The position numbers were made by a program, and so were the translations under genes. A stretch of 55,510 nt of DNA from DASVTR01 sp033855775 (lineage in GTDB: Bacteria > Acidobacteriota > Blastocatellia > Pyrinomonadales > Pyrinomonadaceae). The stretch is taken from assembly GCA_033855775.1 (NCBI GenBank), contig JAWVFT010000032.1:1-55510 (forward strand), written 5' to 3'. The notes under the pieces are model-generated. The model did no database searches. It worked only from the letters and a program-made list of their open reading frames with translations, and had not been told where the DNA came from. Shown one piece after another: positions 44,818 to 53,646 of the stretch (the stretch's first letter is position 1; the number at the start of each line of letters is the position of its first letter).

Positions 44818-45633
44818 ATGATGAACGGCATGAGCAAGGGGCGATACAGCCTGACTGAAATCGAAGCCTTCACACGGCAGGCGTTGACGGACGGCTACTG
44901 CTTGCTGCCGGAGCATTTCTCGAAGGCGAAGCTCAAGTTGTGGAGCGAGGCTTTCGCGCCCTTGCTTGAACAGCATATCGCGCGCGAGGGCCATCTACAG
45001 AATCGCGGCCCCGGTCGTTATTACGTCACGCTGCCTTTCGCAGAGCCTTTCAACGAGCCTGCTTTTTATGAAGATGAAGACGTGCTGGCCATTGTTCAAG
45101 GGCTGGTCGGCGAAGACCCCTTGATGCCGCAGCTTGCCACGGACACTCCCGTCCAAGGCTCCGATTATCAGGAGATTCACAGAGACGCTCCGCCCTTGTT
45201 TCCTGAGACGGGACAGGAGACGCTTGCCTTTCAACTGGCCGTCAATTTCCCGCTCGTCGAAGTGACGATTGAGAACGGCCCGTTTGAAATCGCTCCCGGC
45301 ACGCACATGCTCTCGAAGGAAGAAGGACTGCGCCGCATCGAGGCGGGCGAGATACAGTTAAAGCCGCTGACGATGCGGCTCGGCGATGTGCTGATTCGTG
45401 ATGTGCGCGGCCTGCATCGCGGGACGCCGAATCGCGCCGCGACGCCGCGCCCAATGGTCGTCATCGGCTACAGCCGCCGCTGGCTCTTTCGCCCCGAAGT
45501 CTCCATTCGCGTCCCGCGCTTCATTCTCGACACGCTCTCCGGCAGAGCGCGCCGCCTGCTTCGTTTCAATCCCGTGGTCGAATCCCTGGACGACCAATCG
45601 GAGACGGAGAGTTACCAGTCATTCGCTTACTGA
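44818..45633 (+). CDS. Phytanoyl-CoA dioxygenase (PhyH) family protein
   Basis: A 271-residue Fe(II)/2-oxoglutarate-dependent oxygenase. The metal triad is visible: His and Asp in EIHRDAP and the distal His in GLHRGTP, with a nearby Arg (NRAATPR) placed to bind 2-oxoglutarate. The family hydroxylates varied small molecules. Its place at the end of a sugar importer operon suggests a sugar-derived or glycan-linked substrate, but that is a guess. The start could be any of the Met codons at 44818, 44821 or 44830. Confidence 0.85.
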   Translation: MMNGMSKGRYSLTEIEAFTRQALTDGYCLLPEHFSKAKLKLWSEAFAPLLEQHIAREGHLQNRGPGRYYVTLPFAEPFNEPAFYEDEDVLAIVQGLVGEDPLMPQLATDTPVQGSDYQEIHRDAPPLFPETGQETLAFQLAVNFPLVEVTIENGPFEIAPGTHMLSKEEGLRRIEAGEIQLKPLTMRLGDVLIRDVRGLHRGTPNRAATPRPMVVIGYSRRWLFRPEVSIRVPRFILDTLSGRARRLLRFNPVVESLDDQSETESYQSFAY

Positions 45634-45689
45634 AGCGCGTTCGCTACCAGCGCGCCTGCCCCGAAGCGTTTAGCTCAGGAGAACATGGA

Positions 45690-46607
45690 GTGGAAAAGGT
45701 CACTTACCTCAATCAGCCCAATTGCTACAAGCTGACGAACGGGACAGTCGAGGTTATCGTCACGACCGACACCGGCCCGCGAATCATTCGTTATGGATTC
45801 CCCGGCGGCGAGAACATTCTGGGCGAAGTCCCCGAAGCGGTTATCAAGACGGAGCTCGGAGACTGGAAGCCGTGGGGCGGCCATCGTCTCTGGGCCGCGC
45901 CCGAAGCAAACCCGCGCTCCTACGCGCCCGACAATAGCCCTGTTGATTTCGAGTCGGCTGACGCCCGTTCTATCCGGCTGACGCAAACAGTTGAAGCACG
46001 GACGGGCATTCAAAAGGAGATGACCGTGAGCCTTGAGCCGACGGGCTCCGGCCTGACCATCTCGCACAAAATCACCAATCGCGGCTTGTGGAGCATCAAG
46101 CTGGCGCCGTGGGCTTTGACGATTATGAACGGCGGCGGCGTCGCTATTGTGCCGCAGGAGCCGTATCGCTCATGGGAAGAGGAACTGCTTCCGGCCCGCC
46201 CGCTCGTCCTCTGGCATTACACGGATTTGAGCGACGCGCGATGGTCTTTCGGCCCCAAACTTATTCAATTGAAAACGGATGAAGCGATGGCGGCTCCGCA
46301 GAAAATCGGCATCGGCAACAAGCAAGGGTGGGCCGCTTATCATCGCCGGGGCGTTTTGTTCGTCAAGCAATTCGGCTATGTCGAAGGCGCGAGCTATCCG
46401 GATTATGGTTGCAACAACGAAGTCTATACAGCGGGCGCGTTCATCGAGATAGAATCGCTCGGCCCCTTGAGCCGGCTCGAACCGGGCGCAGCCGTTAGCC
46501 ACGAAGAACGCTGGCGGCTGCGTCAACACGTCGAGCTTGATGGCAGCGAGGAATCAATAGCGGCGGCGGTCGGCCCTTGCCTCGTCCCTGCTCATGTCAG
46601 TGATTAG
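45690..46607 (+). CDS. DUF4380 protein, aldose-epimerase-like
   Basis: A 305-residue protein that I recognise as DUF4380, a family with a galactose-mutarotase-like beta-sandwich. Typical segments are CYKLTNGTVEVIVTTDTGPR, GGHRLWAAPEA, HKITNRGLWSIKLAPWALTI and FIEIESLGPLSRLEPG. The start is GTG at 45690 with CAGGAG eight bases upstream; a nearby ATG is out of frame. Since galK and galT are present but no galM is seen, this protein could supply the mutarotase step. That is inference from fold and context. Confidence 0.75.
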   Translation: MEKVTYLNQPNCYKLTNGTVEVIVTTDTGPRIIRYGFPGGENILGEVPEAVIKTELGDWKPWGGHRLWAAPEANPRSYAPDNSPVDFESADARSIRLTQTVEARTGIQKEMTVSLEPTGSGLTISHKITNRGLWSIKLAPWALTIMNGGGVAIVPQEPYRSWEEELLPARPLVLWHYTDLSDARWSFGPKLIQLKTDEAMAAPQKIGIGNKQGWAAYHRRGVLFVKQFGYVEGASYPDYGCNNEVYTAGAFIEIESLGPLSRLEPGAAVSHEERWRLRQHVELDGSEESIAAAVGPCLVPAHVSD

Positions 46608-46629
46608 AGCGACGAAGCTTCACGGCTCT
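46606..46629. terminator. Weak hairpin between converging DUF4380 and CheB genes
   Basis: AGAGC (46606-46610) pairs with GCTCT (46625-46629) around the palindrome GAAGCTTC, followed by TTAA. It overlaps the ends of both genes. The stem is short and its role is uncertain. Confidence 0.35.
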
Positions 46630-47645
46630 TTAACATCGTTCAGCTTGGCTTCGCTCAATAGCTTTTGAGTTATCACGGCCTGTCTCACAAAATCCGCCCT
46701 GCGCTCTGCTTCCTGCGCTTGCGCCAGATATCTCTCGGCGGTGGCGGAGTTTTCGCTTTCAGTCAAGCTCCTGGCCATGTGGCGCAACAGCAGCACGCTC
46801 TCTTCGATGGCGCGAATCGCGTTCCACAGAGAATCCTCGACTCCTTTGGTTATCTCCGAAAGGAGACTGTCAACGGAATAGGCGTGGCCCGTGTGGCAAC
46901 GAAAGCGGATGCGCTGCTCTTCGTTCAACTGCAAGAGCACGCCATGACATTCCGGGCAGGCGTAGTTGGACGGCTCGCCGAGCGTGAGCACGCCCGCATC
47001 GAGGGCTACATCTTCCTTGGCGATTCTGACTTCTATCTTCATCTCCTTTGGCGCTTGACGCTCTCCTTCCTCTGTCATCGGTGTGCTCGCAAGACGCGCC
47101 AGCAGTGGCGCAATCTCGCCGACGGGCAGGCAATGGTCAACCTTCACTTGTCGCATCGCGCTGTGGGGCATGGAGGGGGCGAGAGCTTCCTCCGGGTCCT
47201 GGACGATGGCTGTCCCGCCGAGTCGCTTCACGGCCCAGAGGCCCGCCGTGCCGTCGTCCAGATTGCCCGTCAAAATCAGTCCGATGACGCGCGGGCCGTA
47301 GACCTGCGCCGCCGAACGAAAGAGCGGGTCAACGGCGGGGCGAAAGCGATTCTCTTTCGGCCCGCGCGTGATGCGGACGCGGTTAGGCTCAATGACGAGA
47401 TGATGGTCTGGCGGCGCGACGTAGATTCTGCCGTGTTGAATGGCTTCCTTGTCCAGGGCATTCGACGCGGGCAAGGCTCCGGCGCGAGCCAGTATGTCGG
47501 CCAGAATGCCGGGCGACTGCGGCGCGGTGTGCAGCACGACGAAGACGGAGGCCGGGAAGTCCTGCGGCAATCCGCGCGCAATTGTCCTCAGAGCTTCAAT
47601 GCCGCCCGCCGAAGCTCCGATGACGATGATGTCTCTGGTTAGCAC
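46620..47645 (-). CDS. CheB-type protein-glutamate methylesterase without receiver, with C-terminal zinc-ribbon-like segment
   Basis: A 341-residue protein. Residues 1-190 form a CheB methylesterase domain with Ser in GASAGGIEAL, His in VLHTAPQSP and Asp in GNLDDGTAGL. It lacks the N-terminal receiver of classical CheB. The C-terminal part has Cys pairs (YACPECHG and RFRCHTGHAYS) and a long helix. The same layout is common in CheB homologues outside chemotaxis. The start is GTG at 47645 with AAGGAGG before it; the longer open frame is not used. It is divergent from the giant CheB-CheR kinase gene. Confidence 0.85.
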   Translation of the reverse strand: MLTRDIIVIGASAGGIEALRTIARGLPQDFPASVFVVLHTAPQSPGILADILARAGALPASNALDKEAIQHGRIYVAPPDHHLVIEPNRVRITRGPKENRFRPAVDPLFRSAAQVYGPRVIGLILTGNLDDGTAGLWAVKRLGGTAIVQDPEEALAPSMPHSAMRQVKVDHCLPVGEIAPLLARLASTPMTEEGERQAPKEMKIEVRIAKEDVALDAGVLTLGEPSNYACPECHGVLLQLNEEQRIRFRCHTGHAYSVDSLLSEITKGVEDSLWNAIRAIEESVLLLRHMARSLTESENSATAERYLAQAQEAERRADFVRQAVITQKLLSEAKLNDVKEP

Positions 47646-47940
47646 TTGAAGCCCTCCTTGATTCAACAGACCCTGCGCGAAAATTGAAAGCAAACGGTAG
47701 CCAGCAGACGCGTTGAAATTGATGTGTGTTTTATAACACACGAGGCGACGAACGCAGGCGCCAATAATGCTCAACTATACTTTGGATATGAGTTGAACTA
47801 CACTTCTCTCTCTGACCGGCGCTGACCTCCTTTAAAAGTAAGCATCGAAAAAGAAAAGGCGGGCGGCTTGAGCCTTTAATTTCAAGCCTGACCAAGACCG
47901 TTTCCAGTTTTAGCATTCGTGAACGAAGAGGATTTACCAG

Positions 47941-50900
47941 ATGAGCGGCAACTTTGAAGGCCATGATGTGAGCGGCTTGCCAGAGGGGAGCCGTCATGCG
48001 GGCGACGACTTTTGGGTCGTGGGCCTCGGCGCGTCGGCGGGCGGCATCAAGGCTTTAAAGGATTTCTTCGCGCACGTGCCGCGCGATAGCGGCATGGCTT
48101 ACGTCGTCATCCTGCATCTCTCGCCCGAACATGAGAGCCATCTGGCGGAGGTCTTGCAACTCGCCACGGAGATGCCGATCACGCAGGTGCGCGGCTCCGT
48201 TCGGATTGAGCCGAATCACGCCTACGTCATCCCGCCGAACAAGAGCCTCGCGATGAACGACGGGCATCTGACGCTCTCCGAGGTTAAGCGCATTGAGGAG
48301 CGCCGCGCGCCGGTTGACATCTTCTTCCGCACGCTCGCAGAGTCGAAGCACGCGCGCGCCGTCAGCGTTGTGTTGTCCGGCACAGGCTCGGACGGCTCGA
48401 TGGGCATGAAGCGCGTCAAGGAGATGGGCGGCGTCTGCGTCGTGCAAGACCCGCGGGAAGCGGAATACTCGGACATGCCGCGCCACTCGATAGCGACGGG
48501 GCTGGTTGACTACGTGCTGCCCGTCTCGGAGATTCCGCAAAAGCTCATCGCTTACAAAGAGGGCGCGGCGCGGACTCGCATCCCGGTCGAGCCGCTCGAA
48601 CGCGCTGAGACGGACGAGCAAGCCTTGCGCCAAATCTTCACGCAGTTGAGGGTGCGCACAGGGCATGACTTCACGAACTACAAGCGCGCGACCGTCCTGC
48701 GTCGCATCGAGCGCCGCCTCAACGTCAACGAACTGTCAGACCTGCAAGCCTACGCGGGCTTCATCCGCGCGCGCCCTGATGAAGCGCACGCGCTGCTCAA
48801 AGACTTGCTCATCAGCGTCACCAATTTCTTTCGTGACGGCGAAGCCTTTGAGGCTCTCGAACGCGGCTTCATCCGTCGTCTCTTCGAGGGCAAAGCGGCT
48901 GGCGAGCAGGTGCGAGTCTGGGTGGCCGGATGCGCGACCGGCGAAGAAGCCTACACGATGGCGATGATGCTCGCAGAGTTTACGGAGAATGTGGTGGGAG
49001 CGCCGACGGCGCAGGTCTTCGCCACGGACATAGACGAGCAGGCCATCTCGACGGCGCGGGCGGGTTTATACACCAACGCGGACGTGGCCGACATCTCGCC
49101 CGAACGGCTGCGCCGCTTCTTCATCAAGGAGCCGAACGGCTATCGCGTGCGCCGCGAGTTGCGCGAGATGGTTCTCTTCGCGCATCACAACCTCATCAAA
49201 GACCCGCCCTTCCTGCATCTCGATTTGGTTTCGTGTCGCAACCTTCTCATCTATTTCAACCGCACGGCGCAAGAGCGCGTCATGCAGGTCTTCCACTTCG
49301 CTCTTAATCCCGGCGGCTTCATGTTTCTAGGCTCCTCCGAATCGGTTGACGGCTCAACCGACCTCTTCATGACCGTTGATAAAGAGGCGCACATCTATCA
49401 GAGCCGCGCGGTGGCCGCGCGCCTGCCGCTGCCGGTCAACGACCACGCGGTCACGCGCCGCGTCGCAGAGCAACGCCACAAGGATGAGAGCCTTCAGGAA
49501 ACACGCGCGATAGAACGTCTCTCCTACGCAGACCTGCACCAGCGTCTCGTCGAGCAGTACGTCCCGCCCTCTGTCGTCGTTAATGAAGAGTATGACATCG
49601 TGCATCTCTCCGAGCGCGCCGGACGCTACATGCAAGTGGCGGGCGGCGAGCCTTCGCACAATTTGCTCAAGATGGTGCGCCCGGAGATTCGCATGGAGCT
49701 ACGCACGGCCTTGTATCAGGCCGTGCAGAAACGCGCCAGCGTCGAGGCGCGCGGCGTCGCCGTGCCTTTCGAAGACAGAACGCGCCTCGTCAACCTGCTC
49801 GTGCGCCCGGTCTTCAGCGAAGGCGACAGCGCGCGCGGCTTCATCCTCGTCGTCTTCGAGGACGCGGGCGAGGGAGCGGAGAGCGCGGGCGAGGGAGCGG
49901 CGGAAGCGATTATCGCCGCTGAGCCTGCGGCGCGTCAGCTTGAGGATGAACTGGTGCGGGTCAAGGCGCAGTTGCGCGCGACGGTCGAGCAGTATGAGAC
50001 GCAGGCCGAAGAGATGAAGGCGTCGAACGAAGAGTTGCAGGCGATGAACGAGGAACTGCGCTCGACCGCCGAAGAGTTGGAGACATCAAAGGAAGAGTTG
50101 CAATCGGTCAACGAAGAACTGACCACTGTTAATCAGGAATTAAAGATTAAAATCGAAGAGCTCAGTCAGGCCAACAACGATTTTAGAAACCTGATGAACT
50201 CGACCGACATCGGCACAATCTTCCTCGACCGCGCCCTGCGCCTCAAGCTCTTTACGCCGCGCGCCCGCGATGTCTTCAACCTGATTCCGGCGGATGTCGG
50301 CAGGCCGCTTTCCGACATCACGGCTCATCTCGCCGATGCCGACCTGCTCGCGGACCTTGAGCGCGTCCTGACCAGCCTGCAACCCGTCCAGCGCGAAGTC
50401 AAGACGCACGAAGGACGCTGGCACCTGATGAACATCTTGCCGTATCGCACGACGGAAGACCGCATCGAGGGCGTCATCGTGACGTTTCTCGACATCACCG
50501 CGCGCAAGGAGGCGGAAGGCCACTTGCGCGAAAGCGAAGAGCGTTTGCGCCTGCTCATCGAGAGCGTCACGGACTACTCCATCATCATCCAGAGCGTGGA
50601 AGGGATAATCGAAGTCTGGAATCCGGGCGCGGAGCGCATGTTCGGCTTCACGAAAGCGGAGGCCATCGGCCAGCCTATCGAAATTATCTTCACGCCCGAA
50701 GACCGCGCAAGGGGCGCGCACCTTGAAGAGATGAAGCGGGCGCTCGAAGCAGGGCATGCGGCTGACGAACGCTGGCACTTGCGCAAGGACGGCTCGCGCT
50801 TTTACGTGAGCGGCGTGCTGACGCTGCTGCGCGACGGCAAGTTGAGCGGCTACGCCAAGATTGCGCGCGACCTCACGGAGAGCAAGCGGACTGAGGAAGC

Positions 50901-51690
50901 ACTGCGCCGCGCGCATGAGGAACTGGAACGGCGAGTCGCGGAGCGAACGCGCGAACTGGCGGAAGCCAACGAGGCTTTGCGGTCGGAAAACGTCGAGCGC
51001 AGGCGCATTGAAAAAGCGCGCCTGCAACTGCTCCGGCAACTCGTCCGCGTGCAGGACGACGAGCGGCGCCGCATCGCCCGCGACATACACGACCACCTCG
51101 GCCAGCAATCAACCGCGCTCCGGCTCAAGCTCGAATCCCTCAAAACTTTGTGCCTCCAGCACGAGGAGTTGTGCGAGCCGGTCGCGCAGACGCAGGAGAT
51201 TGCCGCGCGACTCGACGCCGACGTTGACTTTCTAGCGTGGGAGTTGCGCCCCGCCGCGCTCGACGATTTAGGGCTGGCCCCGGCCCTCGCCAACTTCGTC
51301 AAGGAATGGTCAAAGCACTACGGCATCACGGCTGACTCTCACACCACGGGCATGGACGACGAACGCCCTTCACCGGAAGTCGAAATCAATCTCTACCGCA
51401 TCGCGCAGGAGGCTCTCAACAACACCTACAAGCACGCGCAGGCCAGCCGCGTTGACGTGCTCCTTGAACGACGCGACCATTCCGTCGTGCTCATCATCGA
51501 AGACAACGGCATCGGCTTTGACCCGAACGATAATGCGGAGGGCGACAGGGGGCTTGGCCTGCTCGGCATGCGCGAGCGCGCGGCTCTCGTCGGCGGCACG
51601 CTTGAAATCGAAGCCACTCCGAATCAAGGCACGACCATCTTTGCGCGCGTCCCTCTCTTGTTCGCGGAAGAAGGAGTCGTGGGGGGATGA
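47941..51690 (+). CDS. CheB-CheR-PAS-PAS-histidine kinase fusion
   Basis: A 1249-residue cytosolic sensor. In order: CheB esterase (about 25-205; GLGASAGGIKAL, HLSPEHES, SGTGSDGSMG); CheR N-terminal and SAM-binding methyltransferase domains (about 225-495; SVTNFFRDG, VWVAGCATGEEAY, HLDLVSCRNLLIYF); a PAS-like segment (about 530-640); a long coiled coil (about 660-750); two PAS domains (about 755-860 and 870-985); a dimerisation/phospho-acceptor domain with His in ARDIHDHLGQQ (about 1040-1050); and an ATPase domain (VLIIEDNGIGFDP, GLGLLGMRERA). The kinase part is NarL-system type. It overlaps the regulator gene by four bases (ATGA). GAGG lies upstream of the ATG. Confidence 0.93.
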   Translation: MSGNFEGHDVSGLPEGSRHAGDDFWVVGLGASAGGIKALKDFFAHVPRDSGMAYVVILHLSPEHESHLAEVLQLATEMPITQVRGSVRIEPNHAYVIPPNKSLAMNDGHLTLSEVKRIEERRAPVDIFFRTLAESKHARAVSVVLSGTGSDGSMGMKRVKEMGGVCVVQDPREAEYSDMPRHSIATGLVDYVLPVSEIPQKLIAYKEGAARTRIPVEPLERAETDEQALRQIFTQLRVRTGHDFTNYKRATVLRRIERRLNVNELSDLQAYAGFIRARPDEAHALLKDLLISVTNFFRDGEAFEALERGFIRRLFEGKAAGEQVRVWVAGCATGEEAYTMAMMLAEFTENVVGAPTAQVFATDIDEQAISTARAGLYTNADVADISPERLRRFFIKEPNGYRVRRELREMVLFAHHNLIKDPPFLHLDLVSCRNLLIYFNRTAQERVMQVFHFALNPGGFMFLGSSESVDGSTDLFMTVDKEAHIYQSRAVAARLPLPVNDHAVTRRVAEQRHKDESLQETRAIERLSYADLHQRLVEQYVPPSVVVNEEYDIVHLSERAGRYMQVAGGEPSHNLLKMVRPEIRMELRTALYQAVQKRASVEARGVAVPFEDRTRLVNLLVRPVFSEGDSARGFILVVFEDAGEGAESAGEGAAEAIIAAEPAARQLEDELVRVKAQLRATVEQYETQAEEMKASNEELQAMNEELRSTAEELETSKEELQSVNEELTTVNQELKIKIEELSQANNDFRNLMNSTDIGTIFLDRALRLKLFTPRARDVFNLIPADVGRPLSDITAHLADADLLADLERVLTSLQPVQREVKTHEGRWHLMNILPYRTTEDRIEGVIVTFLDITARKEAEGHLRESEERLRLLIESVTDYSIIIQSVEGIIEVWNPGAERMFGFTKAEAIGQPIEIIFTPEDRARGAHLEEMKRALEAGHAADERWHLRKDGSRFYVSGVLTLLRDGKLSGYAKIARDLTESKRTEEALRRAHEELERRVAERTRELAEANEALRSENVERRRIEKARLQLLRQLVRVQDDERRRIARDIHDHLGQQSTALRLKLESLKTLCLQHEELCEPVAQTQEIAARLDADVDFLAWELRPAALDDLGLAPALANFVKEWSKHYGITADSHTTGMDDERPSPEVEINLYRIAQEALNNTYKHAQASRVDVLLERRDHSVVLIIEDNGIGFDPNDNAEGDRGLGLLGMRERAALVGGTLEIEATPNQGTTIFARVPLLFAEEGVVGG

Positions 51691-52346
51691 GCAAACTACG
51701 CATTCTGCTCGCCGAAGACCACGAGACGGTGCGCGAAGGCTTGCGGCTGATAGTCAACGCGCAAAGCGACATGGAGGTCGTCGGCGAAGCGGGCGACGGT
51801 CGCACGGCCATCGCGCGCGCAGAGGAACTGCTGCCAGACATCGTTGTGATGGACGTTTCCATGCCGCAGCTAAACGGGCTGAAGGCGACGGAGAAACTGA
51901 TGCAGGTCTGCCCGCAGGTCAAAGTCCTGACCCTCACGCGACATACGGATTACGGCTACCTGCAACAACTCTTGCGCGCCGGAGCCTCCGGCTATGTGCT
52001 CAAGCAAAGCCCGCCAGCCGAACTGCTTCACGCCATCCGCGCCATCGCTGCGGGCGGCAAATATCTGGACCCGGCGGTCGTCGATAAAGTCCTCGGAAGC
52101 CATGTAGGGCGGACGGCCACCTTGAGCGTCGCCGCTCAAGGTGGCCGCGTCCTTAGCGAGCGCGAAACGGAAGTCATACGTCTCATCGCCTGGGGCCACA
52201 GCAACAAAGAGATTGCCGCACGCCTCGAAATCAGCATCAAGACCGTCGAATCACATAAAGCAAACGCCATGAAGCGACTCGGCATCCACAGCCGCATAGA
52301 CATCGTGCGCTTTGCCCTCCTTCAAGGCTGGCTTCAAGACACATAA
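51687..52346 (+). CDS. NarL/FixJ-type response regulator
   Basis: A 219-residue two-domain regulator. The receiver (about 1-125) has acidic residues in LLAEDHE, the phospho-acceptor Asp in IVVMDVSMP and the Lys in YVLKQSP. The LuxR-type DNA-binding domain (about 155-215) reads LSERETEVIRLIAWGHSNKE then IAARLEISIKTVESHKANAM. The linker between the domains is encoded by a 14-bp perfect inverted repeat. Its start overlaps the kinase stop, so it is the direct partner of the CheB-CheR kinase fusion. Confidence 0.94.
   Translation: MSKLRILLAEDHETVREGLRLIVNAQSDMEVVGEAGDGRTAIARAEELLPDIVVMDVSMPQLNGLKATEKLMQVCPQVKVLTLTRHTDYGYLQQLLRAGASGYVLKQSPPAELLHAIRAIAAGGKYLDPAVVDKVLGSHVGRTATLSVAAQGGRVLSERETEVIRLIAWGHSNKEIAARLEISIKTVESHKANAMKRLGIHSRIDIVRFALLQGWLQDT
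52115..52146. repeat. Perfect 14-bp inverted repeat inside the regulator coding sequence
   Basis: GGCCACCTTGAGCG (52115-52128) and CGCTCAAGGTGGCC (52133-52146) are perfect complements around a 4-base loop, with GGAC and GTCC adding outer pairs. It lies in frame and encodes the interdomain linker (about TATLSVAAQGG) of the NarL-type regulator. Palindromes this long are unusual in coding DNA and suggest an inserted repeat element. Confidence 0.85.
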
Positions 52347-52757
52347 AAACTTCTCCCACAGCGGATTCATCGAAACTCTCTCACAGCGGATTCCACCTGC
52401 CCTACGTCCTCTTTCACAGCACAACATCTTTTTAACCGGACAGGGAAAATCCCTAGCCACTCTTCGCTCCTTCCCTATAGTCGGCGGCTATTCATTGTGG
52501 GATAGTGAAGCCAGTTAACTTACAACGGTCGGGCGGCGTGTCAATCTGCTCTAGAGTTGATTGGCTCACACGCTCGCCATTGCGCGTTGGCGAAGTTCAG
52601 TCGAAAAGCTGAGCGGAACAAGGGGGAAAAGAAAGGGTGAGTTTGGCCAACAACTCACCCTTTTTATCACCTTAGATTTATTCAGGACGAACTCAAATTC
52701 TCCTGACGAGCAACAACCGCAAGATTCGCGGCCTATATTTTCCCGCGCTCTCTCATC
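52347..52757. other. 411-base intergenic region with a direct repeat
   Basis: No gene is supported here. CACAGCGGATTC occurs twice, at 52357-52368 and 52382-52393, 25 bases apart, just after the regulator gene. A strong terminator at 52632-52665 lies well downstream of that gene, so a long 3' leader or a small RNA may lie between; nothing in the sequence proves either. Confidence 0.5.
52632..52665 (+). terminator. Strong Rho-independent terminator
   Basis: AAAGGGTGAGTT (52632-52643) pairs perfectly with AACTCACCCTTT (52652-52663), an 8-base loop, followed by further T. It ends transcripts from the kinase-regulator operon, and separates it from the next signalling genes. Confidence 0.88.
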
Positions 52758-53216
52758 ATGGCTACTTTATCGCGTCAATCAAACGACCGGACGAACGCTC
52801 TTCAAGCGCGTCGGAAAGTGGCGACCGCTCGGCCACTCGTGCTCGTGGTGGAAGACCACGACGATACACGCTTCCTGCTCAGGTATCTGCTGGAGATGTG
52901 GGGCTGCCGCGTGGCGATGGCCGAAGATGGCCTGGCGGCGGTCTGTATGGCCGAGCAGACGCGCCCCGACCTCATCCTGATGGATGCCGGCCTCCCGCGT
53001 CTTGATGGTCTGGCGGCCACGCGCCGCATACGCGAACTCGCTGCCATGCACGACGTGCCGATTGTCTTTCTCTCCGGCCACGCCGAGCTTCCTTTTCGCG
53101 CCGCGGCGCTCGAAACAGGCGGCAGCGATTATCTCATCAAGCCGTTTGCGATTGACCAGCTTGAGAAAGCCCTCGAAAGACATCTCGGAAGCGGTCTGGC
53201 GGAAAAGACAAAGTAA
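52758..53216 (+). CDS. Single-domain response regulator (CheY-like)
   Basis: A 152-residue receiver domain with a polar 25-residue N-terminal extension. The acidic pair is in VVEDHDD, the phospho-acceptor Asp in LILMDAGLP, the Thr/Ser in FLSGH and the Lys in YLIKPF. All key residues are present, so it should be phosphorylated. There is no output domain. No clear ribosome binding site precedes the ATG, and an alternative start further in cannot be excluded. It is followed closely by the PYP-like gene. Confidence 0.9.
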   Translation: MATLSRQSNDRTNALQARRKVATARPLVLVVEDHDDTRFLLRYLLEMWGCRVAMAEDGLAAVCMAEQTRPDLILMDAGLPRLDGLAATRRIRELAAMHDVPIVFLSGHAELPFRAAALETGGSDYLIKPFAIDQLEKALERHLGSGLAEKTK

Positions 53217-53236
53217 CTGCGAAAGGATTTTTTCTG

Positions 53237-53584
53237 ATGAGCGCCTCGCTGCTCGACCAACAAAAGCTCTTCGGCCTGTTTGAACTGGACACGGCAGGAA
53301 CCGTGCTCTATTCCCGAATTGAGCTGGACGACGGCGGCGACGGAATCACGCCGGATGTGGCCGGGCGCAACTTCTTCAACGACATTGCGCCGCTGGAAAA
53401 CGTTGAAGAATTTCGCCGTCGCATCAGCGACTTTACTCGCAGCGAAGCGCAGGCCGACAGCTTTCATCTTTCCTGCCGGTTAAGCGATGGCCCGCTGCCC
53501 GTGAAAGTTCTACTGGCGCGCATCTGCGAGCGGTCGAACGGCACGCGCACGAAATCCATCCTCGTGCATATCAGGAAAATTTAA
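53237..53584 (+). CDS. Photoactive-yellow-protein-like PAS domain protein lacking the chromophore Cys
   Basis: A 115-residue stand-alone PAS-fold protein. It matches photoactive yellow protein in layout: FGLFELDTAGTVLYSRIE corresponds to the N-terminal strands, GRNFFNDIAP to PYP's GKNFF-DVAP segment, and VKVLLARIC to the last strands. In PYP the next residue after that AP is the Cys that holds the p-coumaric acid chromophore; here it is Leu. A Tyr and a Glu four residues apart (YSRIE) resemble Tyr42 and Glu46 of PYP. It is probably a non-photoactive ligand or protein-binding relative. It lies 20 bases after a CheY-like gene. Confidence 0.7.
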   Translation: MSASLLDQQKLFGLFELDTAGTVLYSRIELDDGGDGITPDVAGRNFFNDIAPLENVEEFRRRISDFTRSEAQADSFHLSCRLSDGPLPVKVLLARICERSNGTRTKSILVHIRKI

Positions 53585-53646
53585 CCGGACGCCTGGCTCG
53601 AATGCCGGATTGAACAAGCCCCTGATTTTTGAACCGGAGACGATAG

